Source: Candidatus Onthenecus intestinigallinarum (GTDB lineage Bacteria > Bacillota > Clostridia > Christensenellales > Aristaeellaceae). From it: DNA of 64,000 bases. Each line of letters opens with the position of its first letter. Positions within the stretch are counted from its first letter, which is position 1. This document shows positions 56,626 through 64,000 of this stretch, piece after piece. The DNA is taken from NCBI GenBank assembly GCA_018713325.1, contig DVFJ01000015.1, forward strand, positions 39,800 to 103,799, in the 5' to 3' direction. The notes below the pieces were generated by a model. The model saw only the letters and a program-made list of their open reading frames with translations, had not been told where the DNA came from and made no database searches. Made by a program: the position numbers and the translations under genes.

Positions 56626-57660
56626 TCATTCCTCGGTAAACACGACGCCCGAAAGCGCCGGAAAGAGGCGAAGCGCCTCTTCTTCGATGCGCCGCCGGTC
56701 CGCCGCGCGCACGGCCTCAAACGGCGTCACGGTCAGCCGTCTGCCGCTGCGCTTCCACTTCCCGACGACCCGTCCGTTCAGCAGCACGGTCGGCGCGACG
56801 ATGCCCGTCAGATTGAAGATGCCGCGCAGGTGTTCGGGCCGGAAAAACAGGCTCTCCGTCTTCTGGTATCCGAGCATCAGCTGGTCAAACCCCGCCAGCA
56901 GGACGCACGGCGGAATGTCATGCGCGCCGTCCGGTGTCCCAGGGCCGTCCTCCAGTGCATAATACGTGCGCCCGCTGCAGGAGATGGCGCGGACCGGCAG
57001 CCGGTCCAGCCATGTCTTGACCTGCGATTGCGTCGCGCCGAAAAAATAGGCGGCGTCGCGCACCGTAGCCGGGCCGAAATGCGCAAAATACCGGCGCGCC
57101 ATCTCCAGGCGCGCCTCGTTTGCCTCCATCGGCGCAAAATCCGGCAGGCGCATGAACGTCTTTTTTTCGCATACGGCATAGCCGATCAGGCCGGCGTCGC
57201 ACAGCGCGCGGATCGTTCCGCCCCAGGCATTGAAGATGCTTTCGGCCTCCCCGTCCGTCATGCCGGCGCTGCGGCAGGCCGCACGCAGCGCCTCGCGCGT
57301 GTTCTCCCCCGCCTCGATGCGCTGCAGGATGAGGTCCGCAAAAAAGCGCTTGCGCGCCGCATCCACGCGCGCATCTGCCCCCAGCGTGTCGCAATCGCGC
57401 GGGCTCTGCGCGCGCCCCCTGTGCAGGAATACGGGCAGGTCCTCCAACGCGAACACGTGCAGGGTGCCCCGGATTGTCCAGGATTTGACCAGCCTCTCCG
57501 GGCCGCACGCACCGCCGCTGCGGATGCGCAGGGCGTGCAGCGCGCTCTGCAAAAACTGCGCCTGCACGCCGCACAGGTCGCGCACGACGGTGCGCGCAGG
57601 CGCGGGCGCGAGCAGATGCTGCCCCGCCAGCCGCCTGCATCGGATCTCCTCTTCCGTCAT
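56626..57660 (-). CDS. AlkZ/YcaQ-like winged-helix DNA glycosylase family protein
   Basis: The 344-aa protein belongs to the HTH_42 (AlkZ/YcaQ) family: GVQAQFLQSALHAL (about residues 31-44), which contains the catalytic Q-phi-Q type motif, then SWTIRGTLHVFALEDL, and a terminal segment with VAPTVLLNGRVVGKWKR. Members unhook interstrand crosslinks or remove bulky alkylated bases, some as self-protection in natural-product producers. No biosynthetic cluster is near, so a housekeeping repair role is more likely. ATG 57660 has GAGGTG upstream; the ABC-F gene follows 19 nt later. Confidence 0.83.
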   Translation of the reverse strand: MTEEEIRCRRLAGQHLLAPAPARTVVRDLCGVQAQFLQSALHALRIRSGGACGPERLVKSWTIRGTLHVFALEDLPVFLHRGRAQSPRDCDTLGADARVDAARKRFFADLILQRIEAGENTREALRAACRSAGMTDGEAESIFNAWGGTIRALCDAGLIGYAVCEKKTFMRLPDFAPMEANEARLEMARRYFAHFGPATVRDAAYFFGATQSQVKTWLDRLPVRAISCSGRTYYALEDGPGTPDGAHDIPPCVLLAGFDQLMLGYQKTESLFFRPEHLRGIFNLTGIVAPTVLLNGRVVGKWKRSGRRLTVTPFEAVRAADRRRIEEEALRLFPALSGVVFTEE

Positions 57661-57673
57661 GCGTTCATGCACC

Positions 57674-58651
57674 TCATCTTCGCGTGATGTCCTCCCGCAG
57701 CCGGTACAGCGTTGCCCCGCAGCCGGACGCCGCAAGCGCATCCGCGAGGAACTCGACCGTCCAGCGCGCGCCATACTGCGCCCAACCATATCGCACACCG
57801 CCGACGCGGGTGCCCTTGCGATTGCTGTCCGCAAAGACCAGCGCCTCTCCGTCGCAGTCCTGCGTCAGCAAAATCGCGTGGGGGCCGTTTCCGTCCACGT
57901 AATTGCACGCCAGCTGCAGCACGTCGCCCCGCTGCGCCATGCGCAGCAGTTCGGCGGCCTGCTGCGCGTTCTCCTCACGCGCCTGCTCCGGATCCGAGCG
58001 AAACCTGCCCACCTCGGCGTAGGGACTGTCCGCCGCCTGCGCCCACTGCACGCCGTAGCGCCAGGGAGAACAGTCCTCCGCGTCCGCATTCAGCGGCATG
58101 GCCAGCCGCGCGTCCGGCGCATCCGCCAGCGCATAGCCGTCCGCAAAGGCCTCCAGCAGCCCGCGCAGGAAGTTCTTGCAGGTGCCCGGATCGTCGGCGT
58201 CATCCGCCGGCATGAAGCGGGCATTTGCATCCTGCGCGATCGCCTGCGCGCGGCCGAGCATGTCGTCGATCAGCGTCTCGCGCGGCGTGCGCAGCTGTAC
58301 CGACACCCAGGCGGTCTGTCCTTCCATCCCGTAGCCGGTCAGCGTGGCCGTCACGCGCTCGTGCGTGGCGGGCAGCAGCGCCGTCTGCTCCATGCGCCCG
58401 CCCTCCGCGCGCAGCACAATCGTTCCCCCCGTCCAGGAGAAGCACAGCTCCAGCCGCAAGACGTTCGTCCCCTCCGCCTCCACCCGCAACAGCCTTCCAA
58501 CCCCCGCGCCATCTGACGCCGTCGGCGCGATCAGGCGCACGCGCGGTTTGGGCTGCATCGGTTCAAACGCGTCATCCGTCTCTCCCAGGGCCGCCAACGG
58601 GCCCACTGTCAGCATCAACACCATGAGCAGCGCAAGGAAGCGCCCTGTCAT
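57674..58651 (-). CDS. Secreted protein with amidase-like cysteine-hydrolase domain
   Basis: The 325-aa protein has a signal peptide (MTGRFLALLMVLMLTVGPLA, cleavage near residue 22), a beta-rich segment (about 35-130), and a C-terminal domain resembling the Amidase_6/CHAP-like group: Cys in GTCKNFLRGLL (about 167), His in GNGPHAILL (about 266) and Asp/Asn in VFADSNRKG (about 282), in the order of a Cys-His-Asn hydrolase. It may act on peptidoglycan or peptides outside the cell. GAGGAGG precedes ATG 58651, which lies inside the end of the AAA gene; the two overlap by 80 nt in different frames. Confidence 0.65.
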   Translation of the reverse strand: MTGRFLALLMVLMLTVGPLAALGETDDAFEPMQPKPRVRLIAPTASDGAGVGRLLRVEAEGTNVLRLELCFSWTGGTIVLRAEGGRMEQTALLPATHERVTATLTGYGMEGQTAWVSVQLRTPRETLIDDMLGRAQAIAQDANARFMPADDADDPGTCKNFLRGLLEAFADGYALADAPDARLAMPLNADAEDCSPWRYGVQWAQAADSPYAEVGRFRSDPEQAREENAQQAAELLRMAQRGDVLQLACNYVDGNGPHAILLTQDCDGEALVFADSNRKGTRVGGVRYGWAQYGARWTVEFLADALAASGCGATLYRLREDITRR

Positions 58652-60062
58652 CGTCCTCCTCTTCTTTCCCCGGCAGGATCGCCCGCGCGTCGGCGGACGT
58701 GATCGTCTGCAGCTGTTCAATCGACAGCGTGCCCTTCTCCTGCGCGAGGCGGTTGGCCTGCGCCTCGACGAGCTTCTCCAGCGTGTTTCGAATGCCGCGC
58801 GCGTTGCCGAAATCCGCGCGGTCGGCGGGGCGCATCTGCTCGAGCGCGCCGCGGATCACGGCGCACGCCTCCCGCTCGACGGTATACTGCTGCTTCCCCG
58901 CATTCAGCTCGAGGATGGCCATCAGCTCGTCCGTGGTGTAGTCCGGGAATTCGATGTACTTGTTGAAACGCGAGCGCAGGCCGGGGTTTGCATCCAGAAA
59001 GTCCTGCATCTCGCGCGTGTATCCGGCGGCAATGACGACCAGGTCGCCCCGGTTGTCCTCCATCAGCTTAACCAGCGCGTCCACCGCCTCGCGGCCAAAG
59101 TCGTTCTGCGCGCCCCTGCGCGCGAGCGCATACGCCTCGTCGATGAACAGGATGCCGCCCATCGCCTGGCGCACGACCTCCTGCACCTTCAGCGCCGTCT
59201 GCCCCACATAGCCGGCCACCAGGCCGGACCGGTCCGTCTCGACCAGATGTCCTTTGGACAGAAAGCCCAGCTTGCGGTAGATCCTGGCCAGCAGGCGCGC
59301 GACGGTCGTCTTGCCCGTTCCGGGGCTGCCCGTGAAGACCATGTGAAACGACATGTCCATCACCTTCAGCCCGCTGTCCGCGCGCAGCTTGCGGATCCGG
59401 ATGAGGTTGATCAGCGTGTCCAGCTCGCGCTTGACCTCCTCCAGGCCGATCAGCGCGTGCAGCTGCGCCGTCAGCTCCTCGAGCGTCTCCGGTTCCTGTT
59501 CTTTCTGCGCCTGCGCCGCATTCTCCTCCTTTGGGGCCGTTTCTGTGGCCGGACACGCCTCGCCAGCGTGCGGCGCCCCGTCCAACGGACCGGCCAGCGC
59601 GCTCAGCGTGCGCTCATAACCGGCGATGAACGCGCTTTCACGCTCGTCCAGGCAGCCATCGAAGGATGCGGCAAATGCGCGCAGGATGGTCAGGACCGAC
59701 GAGGCGAAGCCCTTTGCGATCCGGGTGCCATCCTTGCGGTCGCACGCACCGGCGCAGCGCAGCAGCAGCGGCGTGCCCTGCGCAAATGAACGATGTCGGT
59801 GTGCCAGGCTGGCCAGATCCCGTTCGTGCGCGACGTCCAGCGCATCCACGTCCGGCAGATGCGCGATGAACGCGCGCTGCGCCTCGCTGGGCTCGCCCTG
59901 CAGCGTCGCAAGGCGCAACAGCAGCGCCTGCATATACATTGCCAGAAAGAAGCGCGCATCGGCCACGCCCACCTGCGTCCAATTGCCGCTGCGGACGATC
60001 TCATCACAGATGTCCCGCAACCGCGCATAGTGCCGCGCGGCCTGTTCAGACAGCGCATCCAT
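58572..60062 (-). CDS. SpoVK/CbbX-type AAA+ ATPase with N-terminal helical domain
   Basis: The 496-aa protein has a helical N-terminal domain (about residues 1-170) of unknown role, a charged linker, then one AAA+ module of the CbbX/SpoVK class: HALIGLEEVKRELDTLI (about 207-223), Walker A GSPGTGKTTVARL (about 246-258), Walker B ILFIDEAYALAR (about 302), sensor FPDYTTDELMAI. SpoVK is needed for late spore maturation in Bacillus. A pore-loop-like KGHLVETDRSGLVAGYVG is present. The last ~20 residues are Asp/Gly/Pro-rich and overlap the next gene. GGAGG precedes the ATG; the flippase gene ends 15 nt upstream. Confidence 0.82.
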   Translation of the reverse strand: MDALSEQAARHYARLRDICDEIVRSGNWTQVGVADARFFLAMYMQALLLRLATLQGEPSEAQRAFIAHLPDVDALDVAHERDLASLAHRHRSFAQGTPLLLRCAGACDRKDGTRIAKGFASSVLTILRAFAASFDGCLDERESAFIAGYERTLSALAGPLDGAPHAGEACPATETAPKEENAAQAQKEQEPETLEELTAQLHALIGLEEVKRELDTLINLIRIRKLRADSGLKVMDMSFHMVFTGSPGTGKTTVARLLARIYRKLGFLSKGHLVETDRSGLVAGYVGQTALKVQEVVRQAMGGILFIDEAYALARRGAQNDFGREAVDALVKLMEDNRGDLVVIAAGYTREMQDFLDANPGLRSRFNKYIEFPDYTTDELMAILELNAGKQQYTVEREACAVIRGALEQMRPADRADFGNARGIRNTLEKLVEAQANRLAQEKGTLSIEQLQTITSADARAILPGKEEEDDDRALPCAAHGVDADSGPVGGPGRDG

Positions 60063-60077
60063 GGCATCATCCTCCGT

Positions 60078-61343
60078 TTATCGTTTGAATTTGGCCAGGA
60101 TCCTGCGCACGTCGGCGCGGCGCAGCACGAACACGTCCGCAGCGGGCACGCCATAGGTGCGCAGGAAGTAGAGCAGGAACAGCCCGCCGGCCACGGTATA
60201 GGACAGCACCGACGCGATCGCCGCGCCCTCCTTGCCCATCGCTGGGATGGCCACGGCGTTGACCGCGACGTTGACCAGCACGCTGCCCGTGAGCATGCCC
60301 AGGTAAGTGCCCTTTTTTCCCTTGGCCAGCAGCAGCGTGCCGATGATCTTGAAGTACGACATGCTCAACACGCCCAGCAGCAGGATGACCGTCACGCCAT
60401 AGGCGGGCAGAAACTCGCTGCCGCCGATGACGTAGATCGCGGGCCGGCCAAAGACCACGATGCCGGCGATCACCACCAGCGTCAGGTACAGGTTGATCTT
60501 CAGGCTCATGGTGATCTCGCCAACCGCATCGTCCTTGGCCGTGCGCGAAAAGAGCACCTCGCGGAACGCGTCGGAGATCAGCCAACCGTACTCGGCCAGC
60601 GACACGCCCAGCGTATAGTAGCCGATCTGGGCATCCGGCACGCCGAAACCCTCCATCATCAGTACGTCGACCTTGTAGTTGAGCGTCAGCATCAGCGTGG
60701 TGAGCATCGTCACCAGGCCGAAGGGCAGGATCTTCAGCAAAAAGCGCAGGTCTGCACGAAACGGATTGGGCAGGCGCCTGATCCGGTAAAACGCCATCAC
60801 CACGGTGATCACATCGCCCACGACGATCAGCGCGAGCGCCACAAGCAGCGACGGCTGCAGCGTATAGAACGCCAGGATCGTGATCAGCGTATTGGTGATG
60901 CGCGCGGTGAAGAAGATGACGTTTTTGAACTTCACATCCTCGACGGTGATGGTGAAGCTCATCTGATTGGCCAGCACCTGAACCGGCGCGATCAGGCAGA
61001 CCGCGGTGATCGCAAACGAATGCAGCGCACGGGCCAGTACCACGCCCACCACCGTATAGGCGATGAACTGCAGCAGGAAGATGCGAAGGAACTTGTCCAG
61101 CACGTCCGGCGTACCCAGCCGCTTGTAATACGGCAGCGGCTGATACAGGCCGAAGTTGGCGGTGATGGCCACGATGGTCAGCGTCGCGTTGATGCCCGCG
61201 AGCTGTCCCTTGAGCTCCGGGCCGAGGTACCGGTTGGAAAACGCGGACGCGACCAGGCCGATCAACAACGCGAAGACCTTCGTCAGTACGGTGAACACGT
61301 AATCGTTGCCCGTAATGCGCCGGGCGATCTGTTTGATAGGCAT
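60078..61343 (-). CDS. Wzx-type polysaccharide flippase (MOP superfamily)
   Basis: The 421-aa integral membrane protein has about 12 predicted helices and starts with the flippase-like ALLIGLVASAFSNRYLGPELKG (given here from its core residues 27-46), where the Asn-Arg-Tyr-Leu-Gly-Pro-Glu pattern is typical of the polysaccharide-export MOP group. It would flip a lipid-linked sugar unit across the membrane. No matching polymerase or sugar synthesis genes are near, so the cargo is unknown. It leads the AAA/amidase gene string and is divergent from the cysteine-rich spore-surface candidate, sharing the 140-nt gap. Confidence 0.83.
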   Translation of the reverse strand: MPIKQIARRITGNDYVFTVLTKVFALLIGLVASAFSNRYLGPELKGQLAGINATLTIVAITANFGLYQPLPYYKRLGTPDVLDKFLRIFLLQFIAYTVVGVVLARALHSFAITAVCLIAPVQVLANQMSFTITVEDVKFKNVIFFTARITNTLITILAFYTLQPSLLVALALIVVGDVITVVMAFYRIRRLPNPFRADLRFLLKILPFGLVTMLTTLMLTLNYKVDVLMMEGFGVPDAQIGYYTLGVSLAEYGWLISDAFREVLFSRTAKDDAVGEITMSLKINLYLTLVVIAGIVVFGRPAIYVIGGSEFLPAYGVTVILLLGVLSMSYFKIIGTLLLAKGKKGTYLGMLTGSVLVNVAVNAVAIPAMGKEGAAIASVLSYTVAGGLFLLYFLRTYGVPAADVFVLRRADVRRILAKFKR

Positions 61344-61375
61344 CGGCTTTCCCCTTTTCGCTGGGTTTCCTTTTT

Positions 61376-61404
61376 ATTATACCCCCAACGGCCGCTTTTG
61401 CATA
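61376..61404 (-). promoter_or_regulatory. Promoter-like element for the flippase operon
   Basis: A perfect TATAAT (61381-61376) has only a weak -35, TATGCA (61404-61399), at 17 nt. It lies 33 nt before the ATG. Confidence 0.5.
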
Positions 61405-61416
61405 GCCGGTTCTGCG

Positions 61417-61445
61417 CACCCGCCGCCGCAGCGCGGCATAGAGTA
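61417..61445 (+). promoter_or_regulatory. Probable SigK promoter of the cysteine-rich gene
   Basis: CACC (61417-61420) with AC at 61418-61419 is followed after 17 nt by CATAGAGTA (61437-61445), an exact match to the SigK pattern mACm-N16/17-CATAnnnTA. It lies 38 nt before the ATG and has the same geometry as the element before the collagen-like gene. Confidence 0.62.
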
Positions 61446-61483
61446 TAGCGGGTCCCAACCCCTGCAACGGAGGTGCCAGAAAG

Positions 61484-62035
61484 ATGTATTTGACCCAACC
61501 CCGGATTCCCGATTTTATCCAGCCGCTCGACTGCGGTTGTAGCGTCGATAGATGTGCCTGCGTAGGCACGGGCCCCATCGCGGAAAACGGCTGTACGCTT
61601 GTCATCCATAAGATCGTGTTGGATGCCTGTGGCGGCCAATCCTGCACGCCGCGTACGTTCTCCATCTGCGTCAAGGGCCCCAGCTATCCCAACGGCGAGG
61701 TCTTCCAGCTGACCGCCGGAAGCTGCCTGGAGATCGACGAGCCGCTCATCCTGGCCGGCCTGATCTGCGGCGACTATACGATCGAGGAGATCTGCGACAC
61801 CGGTCGCAGCTATTGCAGCACCATCACCGGCCCGAACGTCTGCGGCAACTGCGTGCGCCTCGTGCCCGGCTGCCCGCCGGCCGTCGTCACCATCGTCAAC
61901 CGCCGGCGCATCTGCCGCTGGGGCCATTGCAGCGGCATCGGCTGTGGCTGCGGCTGCGGCGGCCAGAGCGGCTGCTGTCTGCGCGACTGCATCCAGACGC
62001 CGCCGATCCAACCGCGCAGCGCCCAGTTCGCCTGA
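61484..62035 (+). CDS. Cysteine-rich protein, candidate spore coat/exosporium component
   Basis: I do not know this family by name. The 183-aa protein has 23 Cys (about 13%), no signal peptide and no membrane segment. The N-terminus has a DCGCSVDRCACV cluster. The middle (about residues 58-115) reads as a small beta-sandwich of the prealbumin/SpaA-like kind (GEVFQLTAGSCLEIDEP, CGDYTIEEICDTG). The C-terminus has CRWGHCSGIGCGCGCGG and GCCLRDC. A cytoplasmic protein this rich in Cys, with an upstream SigK match, fits a disulfide-crosslinked spore coat or exosporium protein made in the mother cell. GGAGGTG is 8 nt before the ATG, and a terminator follows. Confidence 0.75.
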   Translation: MYLTQPRIPDFIQPLDCGCSVDRCACVGTGPIAENGCTLVIHKIVLDACGGQSCTPRTFSICVKGPSYPNGEVFQLTAGSCLEIDEPLILAGLICGDYTIEEICDTGRSYCSTITGPNVCGNCVRLVPGCPPAVVTIVNRRRICRWGHCSGIGCGCGCGGQSGCCLRDCIQTPPIQPRSAQFA

Positions 62036-62041
62036 CGCGAC

Positions 62042-62076
62042 GCCGCCCGAAAGCCTGGCTTTCGGGCGGCCTTTTG
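62042..62076 (+). terminator. Terminator after the cysteine-rich gene
   Basis: A perfect 14-bp stem (62042-62055 and 62057-62070) is followed by CTTTTG on the plus strand. Confidence 0.78.
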
Positions 62077-62094
62077 CATGGAAAAGCGCATTCG

Positions 62095-63681
62095 TCACGA
62101 CTGCGCGCGGTCGATGCGGATGCGGCGCGTGCAGTCCTTTTCAAAGAAGAGGTCGTGCGAGATGATCACCAGCGTCTTGTCCCGAAAGGCCTCCAGGATG
62201 TAGCGCCACAGGTCTTCCTTGGCCGCGGCGTCCACGTAGTTGAACGGCTCGTCCAGAATGTAGACGTCCGCATCCGTCGCCAGACAGCGCGCCAGCTGCA
62301 GCTGCTTCTTTTGTCCGGAGGAGAGCCCCTCGCCGTCCTGCCCGACCGCCGCGCCCCGCAGCGCCTCGGGCAGCCGCGCGGCGGCCGCCGGCCGGTCCCA
62401 CAGGTTCTCCTCGGCGGCGCCCTCGATCAGGAACGGCTCGGCGGGCACCAGCAGCACCCTTGCGCGGAGCCGCTGCGCGTCCAGATCCGCATAGCTTTGC
62501 CCGTTATAGGCGATGCGCCCGCCCGAGGGGATCAGCAGCTTGACCAGCAGGCGGCCCAATGTCGACTTGCCGGAGCCGTTTTCCCCGGTCACGAGCAGCC
62601 GCTCCCCTCTGCGCAGGTCCATGGAAAAGCCCTCGAACACCGGCCTGCTCCCATAGGCGAAGTACAGATCCCGCACCTCGAGGGATTCGAACACATCCAG
62701 CGCGCCCTGCGCCTGCGCACGCGCCTCCGCCGTCTGCTCGTGGAACGCCGACAGGCGGCCCAGTGAGACCCGCTTCACCCGGTATGCCTTGAAAAATTCC
62801 ATGACTCCCTCCAGACTGCCCCACATCGAGGAGAAGTAGAGCGCAAAGAGCGTCACCGTGCCGATCGAAATGACCCCCTGCAGCACGCGCAGGCCGCCGA
62901 TGCAGAAGGTCAGGGTGTTGGCGATGTTCATCAGCCCGTTCACGCACAGCAGGTCGTAGCAGTTGTCCAGCCAGTTGTGGCGCTCTGTAGCGCGAAAGAG
63001 GCCGGACAGCCCGGCCTTCGCACGCTCGCTGAAGAACGCCTGCGCGCCCGTCGAGCGGATCTCCTCGCCGCCCGTGTAGAGTTCGTCGGTCAGGGTGTTC
63101 AGCTTTTCCTCCGCCTCGATGACGGCCTCCTCGGCGCGCTCCACGCGCGGCACCATCCGCTTCGTCGCCAGCGCGAACAGGGGATAGGTCACCACGATCA
63201 GCAGCGAGAGCAGCCAGTCGGTCTTCAACATATAGCCGAGCATGCACGCGGCCAGCGTCAGATTGCCCACAAAGGAGATCCCGTCGTAAAACGCCAGCCC
63301 GCCCGCCTTTTCCACGTCCCGGCTGACCAGCTGCACGTAGTGCCCGAGGTTCTTCTTCTTCAGGTCGGTCAGGGACAGGCGCAGCAGGTCCTGCAGGATC
63401 TGTTCGCGCTCCAGCGTGTCGGCGCGGTTCTGCGCGGCGTATTGCACCACGTAGCGAAAGAAGAGCACCGGCACGAACGCGACGCCCAGCGCCAGCGCCA
63501 GCAGCACCGCGGTGCGAAAGCCCGCGGCGTCCCCGGCCGCGCATACGTCGATCAGCCGCTGAATCGTCTGGGGCGACAGGTAGGCGAGCGACTTGTGCGC
63601 GACGGTCAGCAGCAGGTAGCCCAGCAGCAGCCAGCGGTGGCGGCGGTAAAAGGGGCCATAGATTTGGAAAATTCGTCTCAC
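62095..63681 (-). CDS. ABC transporter, fused permease and ATP-binding domain
   Basis: The 528-aa half-transporter has six predicted membrane helices (about residues 15-290) and an ATPase domain with Walker A GENGSGKSTLGRL (about 367), signature LSSGQKKQLQLARCLA (about 455) and Walker B VYILDEPFNYVD (about 479). The composite architecture is that of an exporter; the partner and cargo are unknown, and only one half-transporter gene is visible, so a homodimer is possible. GTG 63681 has GGAGGG 6 nt upstream; the ATG two codons earlier touches the site and is less likely. It sits just after an rRNA operon terminator. Confidence 0.9.
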   Translation of the reverse strand: MRRIFQIYGPFYRRHRWLLLGYLLLTVAHKSLAYLSPQTIQRLIDVCAAGDAAGFRTAVLLALALGVAFVPVLFFRYVVQYAAQNRADTLEREQILQDLLRLSLTDLKKKNLGHYVQLVSRDVEKAGGLAFYDGISFVGNLTLAACMLGYMLKTDWLLSLLIVVTYPLFALATKRMVPRVERAEEAVIEAEEKLNTLTDELYTGGEEIRSTGAQAFFSERAKAGLSGLFRATERHNWLDNCYDLLCVNGLMNIANTLTFCIGGLRVLQGVISIGTVTLFALYFSSMWGSLEGVMEFFKAYRVKRVSLGRLSAFHEQTAEARAQAQGALDVFESLEVRDLYFAYGSRPVFEGFSMDLRRGERLLVTGENGSGKSTLGRLLVKLLIPSGGRIAYNGQSYADLDAQRLRARVLLVPAEPFLIEGAAEENLWDRPAAAARLPEALRGAAVGQDGEGLSSGQKKQLQLARCLATDADVYILDEPFNYVDAAAKEDLWRYILEAFRDKTLVIISHDLFFEKDCTRRIRIDRAQS

Positions 63682-63779
63682 GCGCATCCCTCCATCTTTT
63701 GAATGGGATCATAGCAGCATCGTTGGACTCAGATGCGCACTTTGTCCGCCCCCCTTCTGTGCTCCATCATTTTACAGTT

Positions 63780-63808
63780 ATTATAGCAGATAGGCCTGCG
63801 CCTGTCTG
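63780..63808 (-). promoter_or_regulatory. Promoter for the ABC transporter gene
   Basis: CAGACA (63808-63803), a 17-nt spacer and TATAAT (63785-63780) on the minus strand. The leader is about 95 nt; no clear structured element or leader gene was recognised in it. Confidence 0.6.
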
Positions 63809-63870
63809 CACAGACGCGACTTTTTGATTTCTTTTTGATGACACGCGGCCAACTTTCCCGACCTGTCTGC

Positions 63871-63906
63871 GCAAAAAAGCGCCCAGACGAACGTCTGGGC
63901 GCTTTC
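63871..63906 (-). terminator. Terminator of the rRNA operon
   Basis: A perfect GCGCCCAGACG/CGTCTGGGCGC stem with a T-run of six on the minus strand, just past the 5S rRNA 3' end. Confidence 0.88.
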
Positions 63907-63915
63907 TCATTGGGA

Positions 63916-64000
63916 TCCGGCAGCGACCTACTCTCCCGGGCCGTCTCCAGCCAAGTACCATCGGCGCACAAGGGCTTAACTTCTGTGTTCGGTATGGGAA
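63916..64000 (-). rRNA. rrf: 5S ribosomal RNA, 3' part (5' end outside window)
   Basis: Read on the minus strand, the edge contains the conserved 5S segments CCGAACACAGAAGTTAAGC, GGTACTTGGCTGGAGACG and GGGAGAGTAGGTCGCTGCC. The 5' part lies beyond 64000, so 23S and 16S genes are expected further right. The exact 3' end (about 63916-63922) is approximate. An intrinsic terminator follows. Confidence 0.93.

Noticed and set aside
63729..63779. Small leader frame before the ABC transporter
   Set aside because: It has no ribosome-binding site, falls partly before the mapped -10 element, and shows no attenuator-like features.

Overview
The window is a gene-dense, high-GC (roughly two-thirds G+C by eye) chromosomal segment of an endospore-forming Firmicute, most likely a high-GC member of class Clostridia. 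The evidence is the spoIIAA-spoIIAB-sigF operon, spoIVA, a SpoVK-like AAA protein, a SCIFF peptide with its radical SAM maturase (a clostridial hallmark), fused secDF, and Bacillus/Clostridium gene orders such as zapA-U32-mutS2 and ruvCAB-queA-tgt. Almost all genes are on the minus strand. The right edge is the 3' part of a 5S rRNA gene, so an rRNA operon enters from the right. I saw no tRNA genes, CRISPR arrays, insertion sequences or prophage.

Layout. 1-1457: ECF sigma factor and its membrane partner behind a probable autoregulated promoter. 1468-14285: nine-gene minus operon with a consensus promoter at its head and a terminator at its end, carrying a B12-type radical SAM protein, DUF2344, rng, miaB, ymcA/ricA, mutS, mutL, miaA and ynbB. 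14243-24524: a small GNAT, spoIVA, an HtrA protease, mutS2, a U32 peptidase, zapA, a cyclophilin and an unknown protein. 24527-31701: hemZ, an MBL hydrolase, dtd, relA and recJ. 31791-37167: yajC, a membrane protein, SCIFF, its maturase, a small membrane protein and secDF. 37198-41700: ruvCAB-queA-tgt. 41712-44556: argG and argH on the plus strand behind an ArgR-like box.

44563-51817: a divergent protein kinase, the spoIIA operon behind a SigH-like promoter, a GNAT, a short FtsH-like protease and a class A penicillin-binding protein. 51819-62076 is the most distinctive part: a glycosyltransferase back-to-back with a collagen-like Gly-Pro-Thr protein, a metal-related DUF134/NifX pair, an ABC-F protein, an AlkZ-like glycosylase, a secreted amidase-like protein, a SpoVK-like AAA protein, a Wzx-type flippase and a very cysteine-rich protein. 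The collagen-like and cysteine-rich genes each have an upstream match to the SigK promoter consensus with the same spacing (AC-17-CATAnnnTA). This suggests late mother-cell expression and a spore-surface (coat or exosporium) role, with the glycosyltransferase and flippase as possible partners. 62095-64000: an ABC exporter and the end of the rRNA operon.

Three transcriptional habits recur. Vegetative promoters nearly always have a 17-bp spacer. GTG and TTG starts are common. Strong hairpin terminators lie inside otherwise continuous gene strings, in two cases touching the ribosome-binding site of the next gene.
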